Assembly: GCA_900128565.1 (NCBI GenBank)
Contig: LT636077.1
Coordinates: forward strand, 1 to 17,572
DNA length: 17,572 nucleotides
Direction: 5' to 3'
From: Stramenopiles sp. TOSAG23-6
Taxonomy: Eukaryota > Sar
Shown here piece after piece: positions 7,966-15,794 of this stretch. The notes under the pieces are model-generated. The model made no database searches. It had not been told where the DNA came from and saw only the letters and a program-made list of their open reading frames with translations. Each line of letters opens with the position of its first letter. Position 1 is the first letter of the stretch. Position numbers and translations under genes: made by a program.

Positions 7966-8390
7966 GATGAAACGGGTATATTAAATTAAAGTATTGTTTG
8001 TGATTTATGGTCTTTCCTTTTTACTTGTGTAATTTTCATAAAATGTTTTACGCAATTTAAAAATTCAACCACTGAAAGAAATGCTCAGAGAGCACAATTT
8101 ATTTGTATGCATTATTTATTTTTTTTATAATTTTTGAAGGAATATAAATAGCAAGGGATCACTTCGTACAGATTCCATCAATGGAAAGGATTCAATGAAG
8201 AGAAAGTAAGAACATATTTAAAAAATGTTTCAAAACAAGTTCTATATGAATCACGTCCAAACTGCAACAAAAAGATCATATCACGATAATAATTTAATCT
8301 CTGTACTACTTAGCATCAATGATCACATTGCTAGTGTGAATCACATCATACATCCAAGCGCAGAGTATCACTGTGGTATTTAAATTCGCT
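7966..8390. other. Intergenic region between convergent CIAO1 and SNU13
   Basis: These 425 bases should be the two 3'UTRs. I see AT-rich sequence with a TATAAATA string near 8145, a TTCCATCAATGGAA palindrome at 8173-8186, and a small dyad TCACA/TGTGA near 8320-8338. No coding frame, tRNA or snoRNA boxes were convincing. Confidence 0.55.
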
Positions 8391-8771
8391 TTAGATGAGC
8401 AAACGTTCAATGGAGTCCTTCAATGAACGAATTTGAGTAGCGAGTTGTGAACCTTCGTTGGAGGTAATTGAACAAGCAATTACTGGGCGAGATACACCAC
8501 AAGCACGACCGAGAGCAACTTTAGAAGGAACAAATACATATGGGACATTTTTGTCTTCGCAAAGGAGTGGTAAATGGAGAAGAATAGCAAGAGGTTCAGT
8601 GTCAGCAGCCATGACAATGAACTCACTGATACCACGGTTCAATGTTTTGGTACTTTCGTTAGCTCCCTTCTTAAGCTGCTTGTAATTAGCAGCTTGTTGG
8701 GTCAAATCAAGAATTGTGGTGGTAAGACTTGCGTCTGCCAAAGGATATGCGCGTGGATCAACTTTAACCAT
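8391..8771 (-). CDS. SNU13: SNU13 / 15.5K, L7Ae-family RNA-binding protein
   Basis: The 126-residue protein matches the normal length of SNU13 (NHP2L1, 15.5K). It binds kink-turn RNA in U4 snRNA and in box C/D snoRNAs, so it serves both the U4/U6.U5 tri-snRNP and the nucleolar 2'-O-methylation RNPs. Visible signatures are the RNA-contact loop KKGANESTK (34-42), LNRGISEF (44-51), VMAADTEPL (53-61), and the L7Ae core [17 protein letters not shown] (76-92). The start at 8771 gives the canonical [13 protein letters not shown]-terminus. It has no intron. It is head-to-head with uL13 and the two probably share a promoter. Codon choice is more C-ending than in neighbouring genes, as expected for high expression. 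Confidence 0.97.
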   Translation of the reverse strand: MVKVDPRAYPLADASLTTTILDLTQQAANYKQLKKGANESTKTLNRGISEFIVMAADTEPLAILLHLPLLCEDKNVPYVFVPSKVALGRACGVSRPVIACSITSNEGSQLATQIRSLKDSIERLLI

Positions 8772-8965
8772 TTTTCTGTTGTTATCTTGACGAGTCGAAT
8801 ATACTGGTGCAAGAGTAACAACGGGGGAAGCAGGTCATTTTCTTAAAATTTCTCAAAATCGAACTGACTTGAAATATTGCGCGAGTCAGTTTTTTGTTCT
8901 TTGTGGCCGTCCTGTTGTTTCTGTGGCTTTGTTGTTTGTTTTCTCACGAGATTCATTCACTCAAG
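8772..8965. promoter_or_regulatory. Shared divergent promoter of SNU13 and uL13
   Basis: This 194-base interval lies between the SNU13 ATG and the predicted uL13 splice donor. It contains an exact 8-bp inverted repeat, AACTGACT at 8862-8869 and AGTCAGTT at 8884-8891, separated by 14 bases that include GCGCG. ATTCATTCACTCAAG just before the donor resembles a TCATT-type initiator used in oomycetes, which would leave a very short first exon. Promoter function is inferred from position. Confidence 0.5.
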
Positions 8966-9231
8966 GTAAGTAATCTGCATTTCTATGTGTTAATAACTGT
9001 GTCTATCATCTATTTTATCCAATGATTTTTGTGTCCGTCTATTGAAGTGTCCCATTTTCCATAAAAACGCATACTCCACAAACCATTAGCGCCGGCCGCA
9101 ATCACTTTTGCCGAGACTGGGGATATGAGCTTTTGTGCCAGGCCTCTATGTGTATTTCAGTTATACATAAGCCTGGCACAGCGAACGAATTACTCACAAN
9201 CAATCTAATTTGACTATAACTCACACTACAG
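8966..9231 (+). other. Probable 5'UTR intron of uL13 (266 nt)
   Basis: AAG|GTAAGT at 8963-8971 is a perfect donor, and CACTACAG at 9224-9231 with TGACTATAAC upstream is a good acceptor and branch region. Exon 2 would start seven... that is, six bases (TTCAAA) before the uL13 ATG at 9238. Ribosomal protein genes often carry an intron at or near the start codon. The intron contains a strong hairpin at 9134-9180. I searched it by eye for C/D snoRNA boxes and found no CTGA, so a standard C/D snoRNA is not supported. Confidence 0.6.
9134..9180 (+). ncRNA. 47-nt two-tier hairpin inside the uL13 5'UTR intron (unclassified)
   Basis: TGTGCCAGGC (9134-9143) pairs exactly with GCCTGGCACA (9171-9180). 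An asymmetric internal loop (CTC against A) leads to an 8-bp inner stem, 9147-9154 with 9162-9169 including one G-U pair, and a 7-base loop TTTCAGT. The shape is compatible with one arm of an H/ACA RNA, a small-RNA precursor or a structured intron element. An ACA forms the last bases of the stem itself, so H/ACA identity is not shown. Confidence 0.4.
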
Positions 9232-9237
9232 TTCAAA

Positions 9238-9816
9238 ATGTATTCCAACGAGATTATTATTGACGCTAAAGGTCACCTTCTCGGGCGCCTTGCATCCATT
9301 GTTGCTAAGGAGCTCCTCAACGGTCAGCGTGTTACGCTCGTCCGTTGCGAAGGCATTCTCATGTCTGGTTCACCTGTGCGTACCAAAATGCGTTTTGCTC
9401 GTTTCTTGAAGAAGCGTACCAACACCAACCCAAAAAAAGGTCCTATTCACCACCGATCCCCAGCTAAGGTCTTCTACCGCTGCGTCCGTGGTATGGTCCC
9501 ACATAAGATGAAACGTGGAGAGTGTGCTATGTCTCGCCTCACTTGTTTTGAAGGTGTTCCATCACCATATGACAAGAAGAAGCGTGTTGTAGTCCCAAAA
9601 GCTCTCAAGGTTATCCGCATGGAGAAGTCCCGTAACTTCACCTGCCTTGGTGACCTCTGCAATAACTTTGGCTGGAAACATGCTTCCCTTGTACAGCGCC
9701 TTGAAGCTAAGCGCATCAGCCGTGGTAATGCTTACCATGCTGCTAAGACTGCTAAAGCAAAGAAGGTTCCAACTGAAACCAGTGTTGACGCTAAGCTTGC
9801 CACTTTCGGTTATTAA
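9238..9816 (+). CDS. RPL13A: 60S ribosomal protein uL13 (L13a)
   Basis: The 192-residue protein is a full-length eukaryotic uL13 of the large ribosomal subunit. Diagnostic segments are IDAKGHLLGRLASIVAKELL (8-27), the LVRCEGI strand, KKGPIHHRSPAKVFYR, VRGMVPHKMKRG, and the C-terminal LCNNFGWKH region that precedes a basic helix. The ATG at 9238 gives the expected short N-terminus, and a 5'UTR intron probably ends just before it. Codons are strongly biased to C-ending and GGT/CGT types compared with the AT-rich neighbours, which fits very high expression. It diverges from SNU13 and is followed by the large WW/SFI1 gene on the same strand after 409 bases. Confidence 0.97.
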   Translation: MYSNEIIIDAKGHLLGRLASIVAKELLNGQRVTLVRCEGILMSGSPVRTKMRFARFLKKRTNTNPKKGPIHHRSPAKVFYRCVRGMVPHKMKRGECAMSRLTCFEGVPSPYDKKKRVVVPKALKVIRMEKSRNFTCLGDLCNNFGWKHASLVQRLEAKRISRGNAYHAAKTAKAKKVPTETSVDAKLATFGY

Positions 9817-10225
9817 ATTCTTTATATTAAGTTTATAGTCGATGAGCTTTTTACACGGAGGCTGTGCATTAATACGGTGCTTTTTTTCGTGTAGTTAGTG
9901 TATTGACTATATATTTTATAATAGTCTTTTTTGAATGAACTTGAACTCGACAAAAATGTTTTTTATTGTTATTTATTATATTATTATTATTTCAATGTGT
10001 CTTTTATTGTCATTCAAACTATACATTTTCATCATTTATTTTTTGTATGNTTTTTTTTTTNTTTTTCTGGAATTTGGAGCAGGTTTGCGCGAAATTATTG
10101 AAACTGTCGAATTGACTTGCAGGTCATTTTTGTGACTATATTTGTATGTGATGATAAATGTTACATTTTTAACGTGGTTCAGGATGAGACTTATTTCAAA
10201 GTAGCCAATATTTCCTATCACCACG
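9817..10225. other. Intergenic region between uL13 and the large WW/SFI1 gene
   Basis: The 409 bases hold the uL13 3'UTR and the promoter of the following gene. A 6-bp inverted repeat, TACACG at 9852-9857 and CGTGTA at 9888-9893, flanks a T7 run. A T-rich stretch with two N calls lies at 10034-10067. The apparent hydrophobic frame at 9935-10135 is low-complexity T-rich sequence, not a credible gene. No RNA gene was seen. Confidence 0.5.
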
Positions 10226-13200
10226 ATGGCTGACGATTCTGGATATGCTGAAGGTAACTTCAATTATTATGAGGAAAAGGTGTCAGCATACCAAGGAAAC
10301 GGTGGTGGCTATGATAGTGTTGGTTACGACGATACCACAGCTGCGTATGACAGTATGTATGATGATACAGTTGGTGGCGGCTATGAAACAGGTGGTGGCG
10401 GTGGCTATGATACAGGAGATAGTGGTGGTTATGATACAGGTGCAGGTGGTGGTTATGATACAGGTGATGGCTATGATACAGGTTATGATACNGGTGACGG
10501 TGCCGTTTATGATACAGGTGGTTATGACACAACCGCAGGATATGATAGTGTGTATGATGGTGCAGATGTGTATGATACTGATACTGTTGCATATGATAGT
10601 ACATATAATACGATACCGTATGATAGTGACGTACAATATCCATATACAAGTCAAGATGATGATATTGTTTCATCAAGTCCTTGGACTGAATATTGGGACG
10701 AAAATGGACAGGCATTTTATTGGTATAACAACCAAACTGGAGAATCTACATACGACAATCCATTCACAACTATGCTAAAGACTGCCGAGACCAGTGAAGA
10801 GTTTGAAAGTGATGACAATAAGTTAGAAGTACGCATTCGTGCTCAAGAAGCTCAATCTATGGTCTTCAAAACTTCAAAAAATATTGTCGATAAAACGANT
10901 GCTACAGTTCGTAATATGGAGGATTCTGAGAGAAACATTCGAATACCTCATAACATTCCTTTATTTATGCAGGAAGAACAAGTANATGGTAGTGAGGATC
11001 CTAGATGTCTCTGGTCATTTGAGAATTTCAATATGGATGGATTAGATTTAAATTTTGAAATACTCGACACAAAAAGATTCATTGGTGGACATGAGTGCAA
11101 AATAAAAGTAGAAATATATTTGCAGGATGAAAAGGCGCAGCTAGTTTTTAAATTGAAAGATGCATTTCTTCGAAGTCATAGCTGCAAACTATATAAAGAA
11201 GAAATCGAAGCGGTCACAATGTTTCAAGATCCAGATTTAACTTTACCGGGNCTACAATGGGAACTAATACATAAGTTGTGCGATATGTTAACATTTACAT
11301 CTTCCAAGAATGATCAAAAGAAAAAACGATTAGTCGTGCAAAGTATGTCTTATGGNCCCAATATAGAGCGCAATGAATCAAAAGATGAATCAAAAGGCGA
11401 TGTACAAATAGAAGACCATGAAGGTCAATTTAATAGAAAAAAACAAGTTCCTGAAAACGATGTACAAATAGAAGACTATGAAGGTCAATTAGATAGAAAA
11501 AAACAATTTCTTGCAAATAAAATGCTTACAGTGGAAGAGAAGGCACTAAAAAGGTGGGTGCGATGCTGGGATAATACAAATAGTGCATACTATTTCTACA
11601 ATCTAGATTCAAATGAAAGTTCGTGGGATCCACCAGAAGGATGGTCTGATGACTGTAAGGCTAGTAGCGAAATATTTGTAAAAGCATGTTTGCGTCTCCA
11701 AGCGTGTATACGTGCGTTTCGGACGCGTAAAAAGAAAGCTGAGCTTTGGGAGTATAAACAAGAGATNAGGTCACAGCGACTTGGTATATCAGAAGTAATC
11801 TTGGGTTTGGGTGGGGATAGCAAGAATGGTCAATATGAAACACGTTCAGTTCGCACAAAGTCAGATGTATCGAAAAATGAAACAGTGCCGAGATTGGAGC
11901 CACATATATATGAGAATGATCCTCGACTTCATTGGGGACTACAAAATTTTTCCGGTACATTTTTTTTGTTGGAAACAAAAAGATTCATTGCTGGAATGGA
12001 GGTCAATCTTTCATTGGAGATGATATTGAATAAGCTTGTTTTTACCATTACAGATCAATATTTGAAGGTTTTTACCCTGAAAATTCTCAAATGGGAAATA
12101 GAAGAACTAATAAAAGACGACTGGCCAGATTTACTCTGGCCAGATTCTCGATGGCTTATGGTTCACAAGTTATGTGATATGGTGACATTTGTTGTCGGAA
12201 AGCAAGACAGGCGTAAAAGAAAACCATGTTTTCAGCACATACAACATGAACGAGAACAAGGTTCATTACGAAAGAGTAACAAGCTCTCGTCTGTTGGTGG
12301 GCGTTTTCCATTAGCAGAAAATATCGATACCAAAGAGGTACAAGTTGAGAAGAAACAAAAAGACACACTAATTGATACGAAAGCCACGGTACATGTAGCC
12401 CAAAAGGAAATGAAAATGACATCAAGAAAGAGCAAAATAAATCAAGATGATAAGACCTTAACAACTAATTTTACTATAGTGATACATCGTGTACCAGCTG
12501 GAAATAAAGGTCTTTTGATCCATGCCCGAAATAATGAAACTATTCAAGTCACCACGCTACAAGTGGATCGCAAGGCTGTTAGTCAAGCTTTGGACATTTC
12601 TGTCCTTGAAGCCGCCTTGCTTGAAAAGACGGATATTGTCAATAAAAAAAGCCAGAAACATTTGAAAATGCTTGTGGATATGGCTGTTCTTCGAGCAAAC
12701 CCATTTGATAGACGTAAGAATATAATTTGNCTTATCTCGAAAGAAAAACAAATTGCAGAACAAAAAGCAGCTGAAGCTGAAAAACTTGAGAAGCAAAAAC
12801 GGATCGAGGAAACCAAAGCCNCTCCTTTAAGGCTCGCTGGCGTAGGTTTGGATGGTATTAAAAAAAAAAGTTATTTATCTAAATTTCGCATGGCAGCTAC
12901 TTTAGCAAGAACAATGCGCAAGCCTCTCACAAAAGAAGAAAAACTTGCCCTAGCGGAGCAAAAGCGCAAAAAACGTCTTGCTAATGAAATGGCATTTCGA
13001 ATGTTGGGTAAATCATTGTATAATAAATGGTTGAAGAAAGATGACTTTAATTTACTAGAAAGAGCTTTTAAATCATATGAGAAAGGAATGGCATCCATAG
13101 AAAGTGCAACAAACCCAAAAAACTTATATGCTTTATCTAGAGTATATATGGCATACGCTAGTTACCAATCTGCACTTGAGATTCAGTCTAGAATAATATC

Positions 13201-15667
13201 AAGTTTTCCTACGTTTCCCCAATTATACGAAGTGATATTTGATGCTGCAGTTGTTCTCTGTTTATCAGGTAGTTATGTTCAAGGTAGGCAATATTACTCT
13301 TATGTTTCAGGAGAAAAACCACATGGTCTCTCTGAGGAGGCAATAGTTTTCCAGATAGCACGCAGCTATGAGCTGGAGGGAAAAGAATCGGAATCGACAT
13401 CCGCATTTATTGCATTGTTTCGTGCTCAACGTAAGTTGGGTAAAATAAGACGAGACATTTCTTTTGAAAAATGGTTTTGGGGTAAAACTTTATGGGAACA
13501 ATTTGGGGATTTTTATATGGCACGTCATGTCTTTTCCCTTGGAGCAGATTGCTACTATGAGGCAATGCGACGCGTGACTGGTGAAACCACTGATATCCCT
13601 CTTCTATTTAAATTAGGTAATGCATATTATCGGACACATCAAAATGAACCAGCAAAACAATGTGCTGAATCAGTTTTGGTTGAGAATCCATTCCATAGAG
13701 AGGCAAGAAACAAACTGGTTCTTTGGGACCCTGATCATCGTGGGAAAAAAATAAAAGAGCAAGATACATCACTAAGTAAAGTTCAAGGAATGATCCGAAG
13801 AAGAATGGCTGTCGTACTCCGTAAAAAACGATCCCGTGCAGCAGAATGTATGCGGAGATGTGGCCGGAGATGGGTAGCACGTCGAAAACTTAAGTTAGCT
13901 AAAGAAGCACTCAATGTATTATATGGTCAGTGGATGGAAGTAGCGTGTCAAGAGAGTAGAAAGAATGAGAAAATGAAAGCATTTATAAGAAAACTTCAAG
14001 GCAGCCAAATACATGATTGCTATGCAAATTGGAAAACTTATATTATTATACGCCGATCAATGAAGCGAGCTGCACTTCCATGTTTTTTTGCATGGAAAAA
14101 TGAGTGGATCAAGAAAAAATCAAAAATTAAACATATGAAAAATAATATGCTTCGTTTCCAAATGATGATGGGTGGAAAATTGATAAACACGNGTTTTAAA
14201 GCGTGGAAAGAATATACAAATAAGTGTTTGCACGCAAAGGCACTAGTTAAGCGTCAACTTAATCAGAGTCTGTATAAATGTCTCTGTGCATGGCATACAT
14301 GGGCCGAAGAAAAAGGTAAAATACGAAGAATAAAAGAGGCCGAAGAAGAAAGAAAATATCAGCGTAAGAGAGAGAAACAATTATTTATAGAAGAACAACA
14401 GCGGAGAGCTATAGCAAGAGCTAAACGCGAAGCAGAAGCATTAATTGCCAAGCAAGAAGCGGAAGCAGAGGCAGCTTGGTTAGCATCAAATATGGAAAAG
14501 GTAGAAAAACATCGGCGGAAAATTGGATCATTATTTTGTAAAACTTGTTTTGAGCACTGGAAACTGTTCCATGAAGGTTGGGGGAAATTTGCACTTGTAA
14601 TCCGAAAGCAAACACATAGAGAATTGAAAGTCTGGATGAGCAAGTGGAAGCAATTTACAACAGCTTCACGCGATGCGGAGAACCTAATTATATACCGAAC
14701 AGCTCGCTTTGGTAGCGCTCGTTATTTTGATTGGTTCGAAATCATCGATGAGGGAAGGGCCAATGAAAAGCATATTCATTCTGCAATAGTAATGCAGCGA
14801 GGGTGGCGACACATGCGTCAAATAATGTTGTGGCGTAAGTACGTTTATCATGTAGTGGATCAGCTAAACTACCATGTGAAGAATCTTCAACGTGTGTGGC
14901 GAGGAAAACAAGCACGTAAAAGATTTAGAAAATCTATACCTGGAATCGCGTTGTTAGAAATTCAGCGAATGGCTCGTGGTCATCTTGCACGGCGTCGTAT
15001 TACTGGGGAGAAGAATAGCATACGAACATTTTGGGCAGCGTTGATGCTGAAAGAGCTTGGTATTCCGCCAAAATTAACAAAAAATTTGGAACCGAATAGT
15101 TTGCTTGTAAATCGTGTACATGAACAATTTCCCCTTCAATACCCGGGTCGATTGCGTGGCCTTAATCCTGATGCAGGTCCTGAAGGTCCTCTGCTTAAAA
15201 CACCGGAAATTTTTCTGGAATTTCAGGATAAAATCGAAAGAGAAACTGACAGTGACGACTGGAAAGTGCGATTAGAAACGCAATCCAAAAGAGATAGAAT
15301 ATTGACTGCGCGTATGAAAAAACGAGGTCTGCCTGGTATTATGAAGAAGCGTAAACAGAATGCGTTGAGAGCATCACCGATCAATGATATTCTTCCTGAG
15401 TGTACATTCAGTAGAGGCAGTACAGTAATTGCTTCGTATATGGCACCATCAATACGTGAAAAGAAATCAATGATCAAAAAGCATCGTAAGATGTACAGAG
15501 ATACAGGCTTTACTGGTAATATAAGGCACGATGAAGGGTTAGAGAAAACAATCGCTTCTTTACATAAAAGGCGTAGAAAAGAAAATCCAAAACATTTTAA
15601 AAAAAGGAGACGACGAAACAATCGAAGTCAACGTGAACTTATTAAATTACTTAAATCAATTCAATAA
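10226..15667 (+). CDS. Giant WW / IQ / TPR / SFI1-repeat protein, probably centrin- or basal-body-associated
   Basis: This 1813-residue single-exon gene encodes, in order: a YDTG/GGY-rich low-complexity region (about 27-130); WW1 (152-181, WTEYWDENGQAFYWYNNQTG); an unrecognised domain X1 (256-368); WW2 (442-472, ending WDPPEGW); an IQ-like helix (484-506); a second copy X2 (564-670); a basic coiled region (835-925); TPR-like helical pairs (about 926-1160); an IQ-like segment (1184-1202); SFI1-like repeats with spaced tryptophans at 1236, 1269, 1290, 1327, 1356, 1445, 1474 and 1503; an Ala/Glu/Arg coiled coil (1362-1430); further IQ motifs (LQRVWRGKQARKRFRK and IQRMARGHLARRR, about 1518-1592); and a basic tail. 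SFI1 repeats bind centrin and IQ motifs bind calmodulin or centrin, so a basal-body or axonemal scaffold is inferred. WW domains suggest proline-rich partners. No named orthologue recognised. ATG at 10226 follows CACG and gives MADDSGY. Confidence 0.88.
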   Translation: MADDSGYAEGNFNYYEEKVSAYQGNGGGYDSVGYDDTTAAYDSMYDDTVGGGYETGGGGGYDTGDSGGYDTGAGGGYDTGDGYDTGYDXGDGAVYDTGGYDTTAGYDSVYDGADVYDTDTVAYDSTYNTIPYDSDVQYPYTSQDDDIVSSSPWTEYWDENGQAFYWYNNQTGESTYDNPFTTMLKTAETSEEFESDDNKLEVRIRAQEAQSMVFKTSKNIVDKTXATVRNMEDSERNIRIPHNIPLFMQEEQVXGSEDPRCLWSFENFNMDGLDLNFEILDTKRFIGGHECKIKVEIYLQDEKAQLVFKLKDAFLRSHSCKLYKEEIEAVTMFQDPDLTLPXLQWELIHKLCDMLTFTSSKNDQKKKRLVVQSMSYXPNIERNESKDESKGDVQIEDHEGQFNRKKQVPENDVQIEDYEGQLDRKKQFLANKMLTVEEKALKRWVRCWDNTNSAYYFYNLDSNESSWDPPEGWSDDCKASSEIFVKACLRLQACIRAFRTRKKKAELWEYKQEXRSQRLGISEVILGLGGDSKNGQYETRSVRTKSDVSKNETVPRLEPHIYENDPRLHWGLQNFSGTFFLLETKRFIAGMEVNLSLEMILNKLVFTITDQYLKVFTLKILKWEIEELIKDDWPDLLWPDSRWLMVHKLCDMVTFVVGKQDRRKRKPCFQHIQHEREQGSLRKSNKLSSVGGRFPLAENIDTKEVQVEKKQKDTLIDTKATVHVAQKEMKMTSRKSKINQDDKTLTTNFTIVIHRVPAGNKGLLIHARNNETIQVTTLQVDRKAVSQALDISVLEAALLEKTDIVNKKSQKHLKMLVDMAVLRANPFDRRKNIIXLISKEKQIAEQKAAEAEKLEKQKRIEETKAXPLRLAGVGLDGIKKKSYLSKFRMAATLARTMRKPLTKEEKLALAEQKRKKRLANEMAFRMLGKSLYNKWLKKDDFNLLERAFKSYEKGMASIESATNPKNLYALSRVYMAYASYQSALEIQSRIISSFPTFPQLYEVIFDAAVVLCLSGSYVQGRQYYSYVSGEKPHGLSEEAIVFQIARSYELEGKESESTSAFIALFRAQRKLGKIRRDISFEKWFWGKTLWEQFGDFYMARHVFSLGADCYYEAMRRVTGETTDIPLLFKLGNAYYRTHQNEPAKQCAESVLVENPFHREARNKLVLWDPDHRGKKIKEQDTSLSKVQGMIRRRMAVVLRKKRSRAAECMRRCGRRWVARRKLKLAKEALNVLYGQWMEVACQESRKNEKMKAFIRKLQGSQIHDCYANWKTYIIIRRSMKRAALPCFFAWKNEWIKKKSKIKHMKNNMLRFQMMMGGKLINTXFKAWKEYTNKCLHAKALVKRQLNQSLYKCLCAWHTWAEEKGKIRRIKEAEEERKYQRKREKQLFIEEQQRRAIARAKREAEALIAKQEAEAEAAWLASNMEKVEKHRRKIGSLFCKTCFEHWKLFHEGWGKFALVIRKQTHRELKVWMSKWKQFTTASRDAENLIIYRTARFGSARYFDWFEIIDEGRANEKHIHSAIVMQRGWRHMRQIMLWRKYVYHVVDQLNYHVKNLQRVWRGKQARKRFRKSIPGIALLEIQRMARGHLARRRITGEKNSIRTFWAALMLKELGIPPKLTKNLEPNSLLVNRVHEQFPLQYPGRLRGLNPDAGPEGPLLKTPEIFLEFQDKIERETDSDDWKVRLETQSKRDRILTARMKKRGLPGIMKKRKQNALRASPINDILPECTFSRGSTVIASYMAPSIREKKSMIKKHRKMYRDTGFTGNIRHDEGLEKTIASLHKRRRKENPKHFKKRRRRNNRSQRELIKLLKSIQ
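10301..10620 (+). repeat. YDTG/GGY-encoding low-complexity repeat
   Basis: The units GGTGGTTATGATACAGGT and variants recur about a dozen times and encode GGYDTG, YDTGDG and YDSVYDG at residues 26-131. Tyr, Gly and Asp dominate while Lys and Arg are almost absent. Such Tyr/Gly-rich segments can be disordered or self-associating, which is inference here. Confidence 0.8.
10991..11329 (+). other. Domain X, copy 1, in the giant WW protein
   Basis: Residues 256-368 and 564-670 align over their whole length. Shared signatures are DPR..W...NF, (D/E)TKRFI.G.E, LVF...D..L, EIE, DL..P, and W...HKLCDM.TF followed by a basic K.D...K stretch. I do not recognise the fold. The first half looks beta-rich, possibly C2-like, with a helical end. 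Confidence 0.75.
11398..11517 (+). repeat. 60-bp tandem duplication in the linker before WW2
   Basis: Two adjacent 60-base units, 11398-11457 and 11458-11517, encode DVQIEDHEGQFNRKKQ and DVQIEDYEGQLDRKKQ at residues 392-431. Most bases are identical, so the duplication is fairly recent and in frame. Confidence 0.85.
11915..12235 (+). other. Domain X, copy 2, in the giant WW protein
   Basis: This is the second copy of the unrecognised module (residues 564-670), with NDPRLHWGLQNF at its start and WLMVHKLCDMVTFVVGKQDR at its end. It follows WW2 and an IQ-like helix, as copy 1 follows WW1. This implies duplication of a whole WW-X unit. The copies have diverged well beyond the nucleotide level. 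Confidence 0.75.
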
Positions 15668-15794
15668 AATGACCAACAAACATCTTTTAATTATTTTGAC
15701 TCCTTCCATTTTTTATAAATAAAGGTTTTCGTAAAACAAAAAAACATATTATTACTTTATATCAAGAGCAGAAATATTTTGTTTGCTTTTTCAA
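15668..15794. other. Short convergent 3'UTR interval
   Basis: These 127 AT-rich bases separate the stops of the giant gene and the exonuclease gene. TATAAATAAAGG near 15714-15725 contains an AATAAA string suitable as a polyadenylation signal for the plus-strand gene. Confidence 0.45.

Noticed and set aside
8140-8240. Possible small RNA gene after TATAAATA at about 8145
   Set aside because: The downstream sequence matches no snRNA or tRNA I know. A TATA-like string is expected by chance in AT-rich DNA.
8966-9231. Box C/D snoRNA in the uL13 intron
   Set aside because: ATGATTT near 9022 is a weak C box and there is no CTGA D box in the interval.
9935-10135. Hydrophobic 66-residue frame after uL13
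   Set aside because: It is T-rich low-complexity sequence with two N calls and no recognisable motif. The composition alone gives the apparent membrane character.
10260-10715. His/Tyr-rich open frames on the minus strand opposite the giant gene
   Set aside because: They are antisense shadows of the YDTG-encoding repeat, whose codons lack stops on the other strand.
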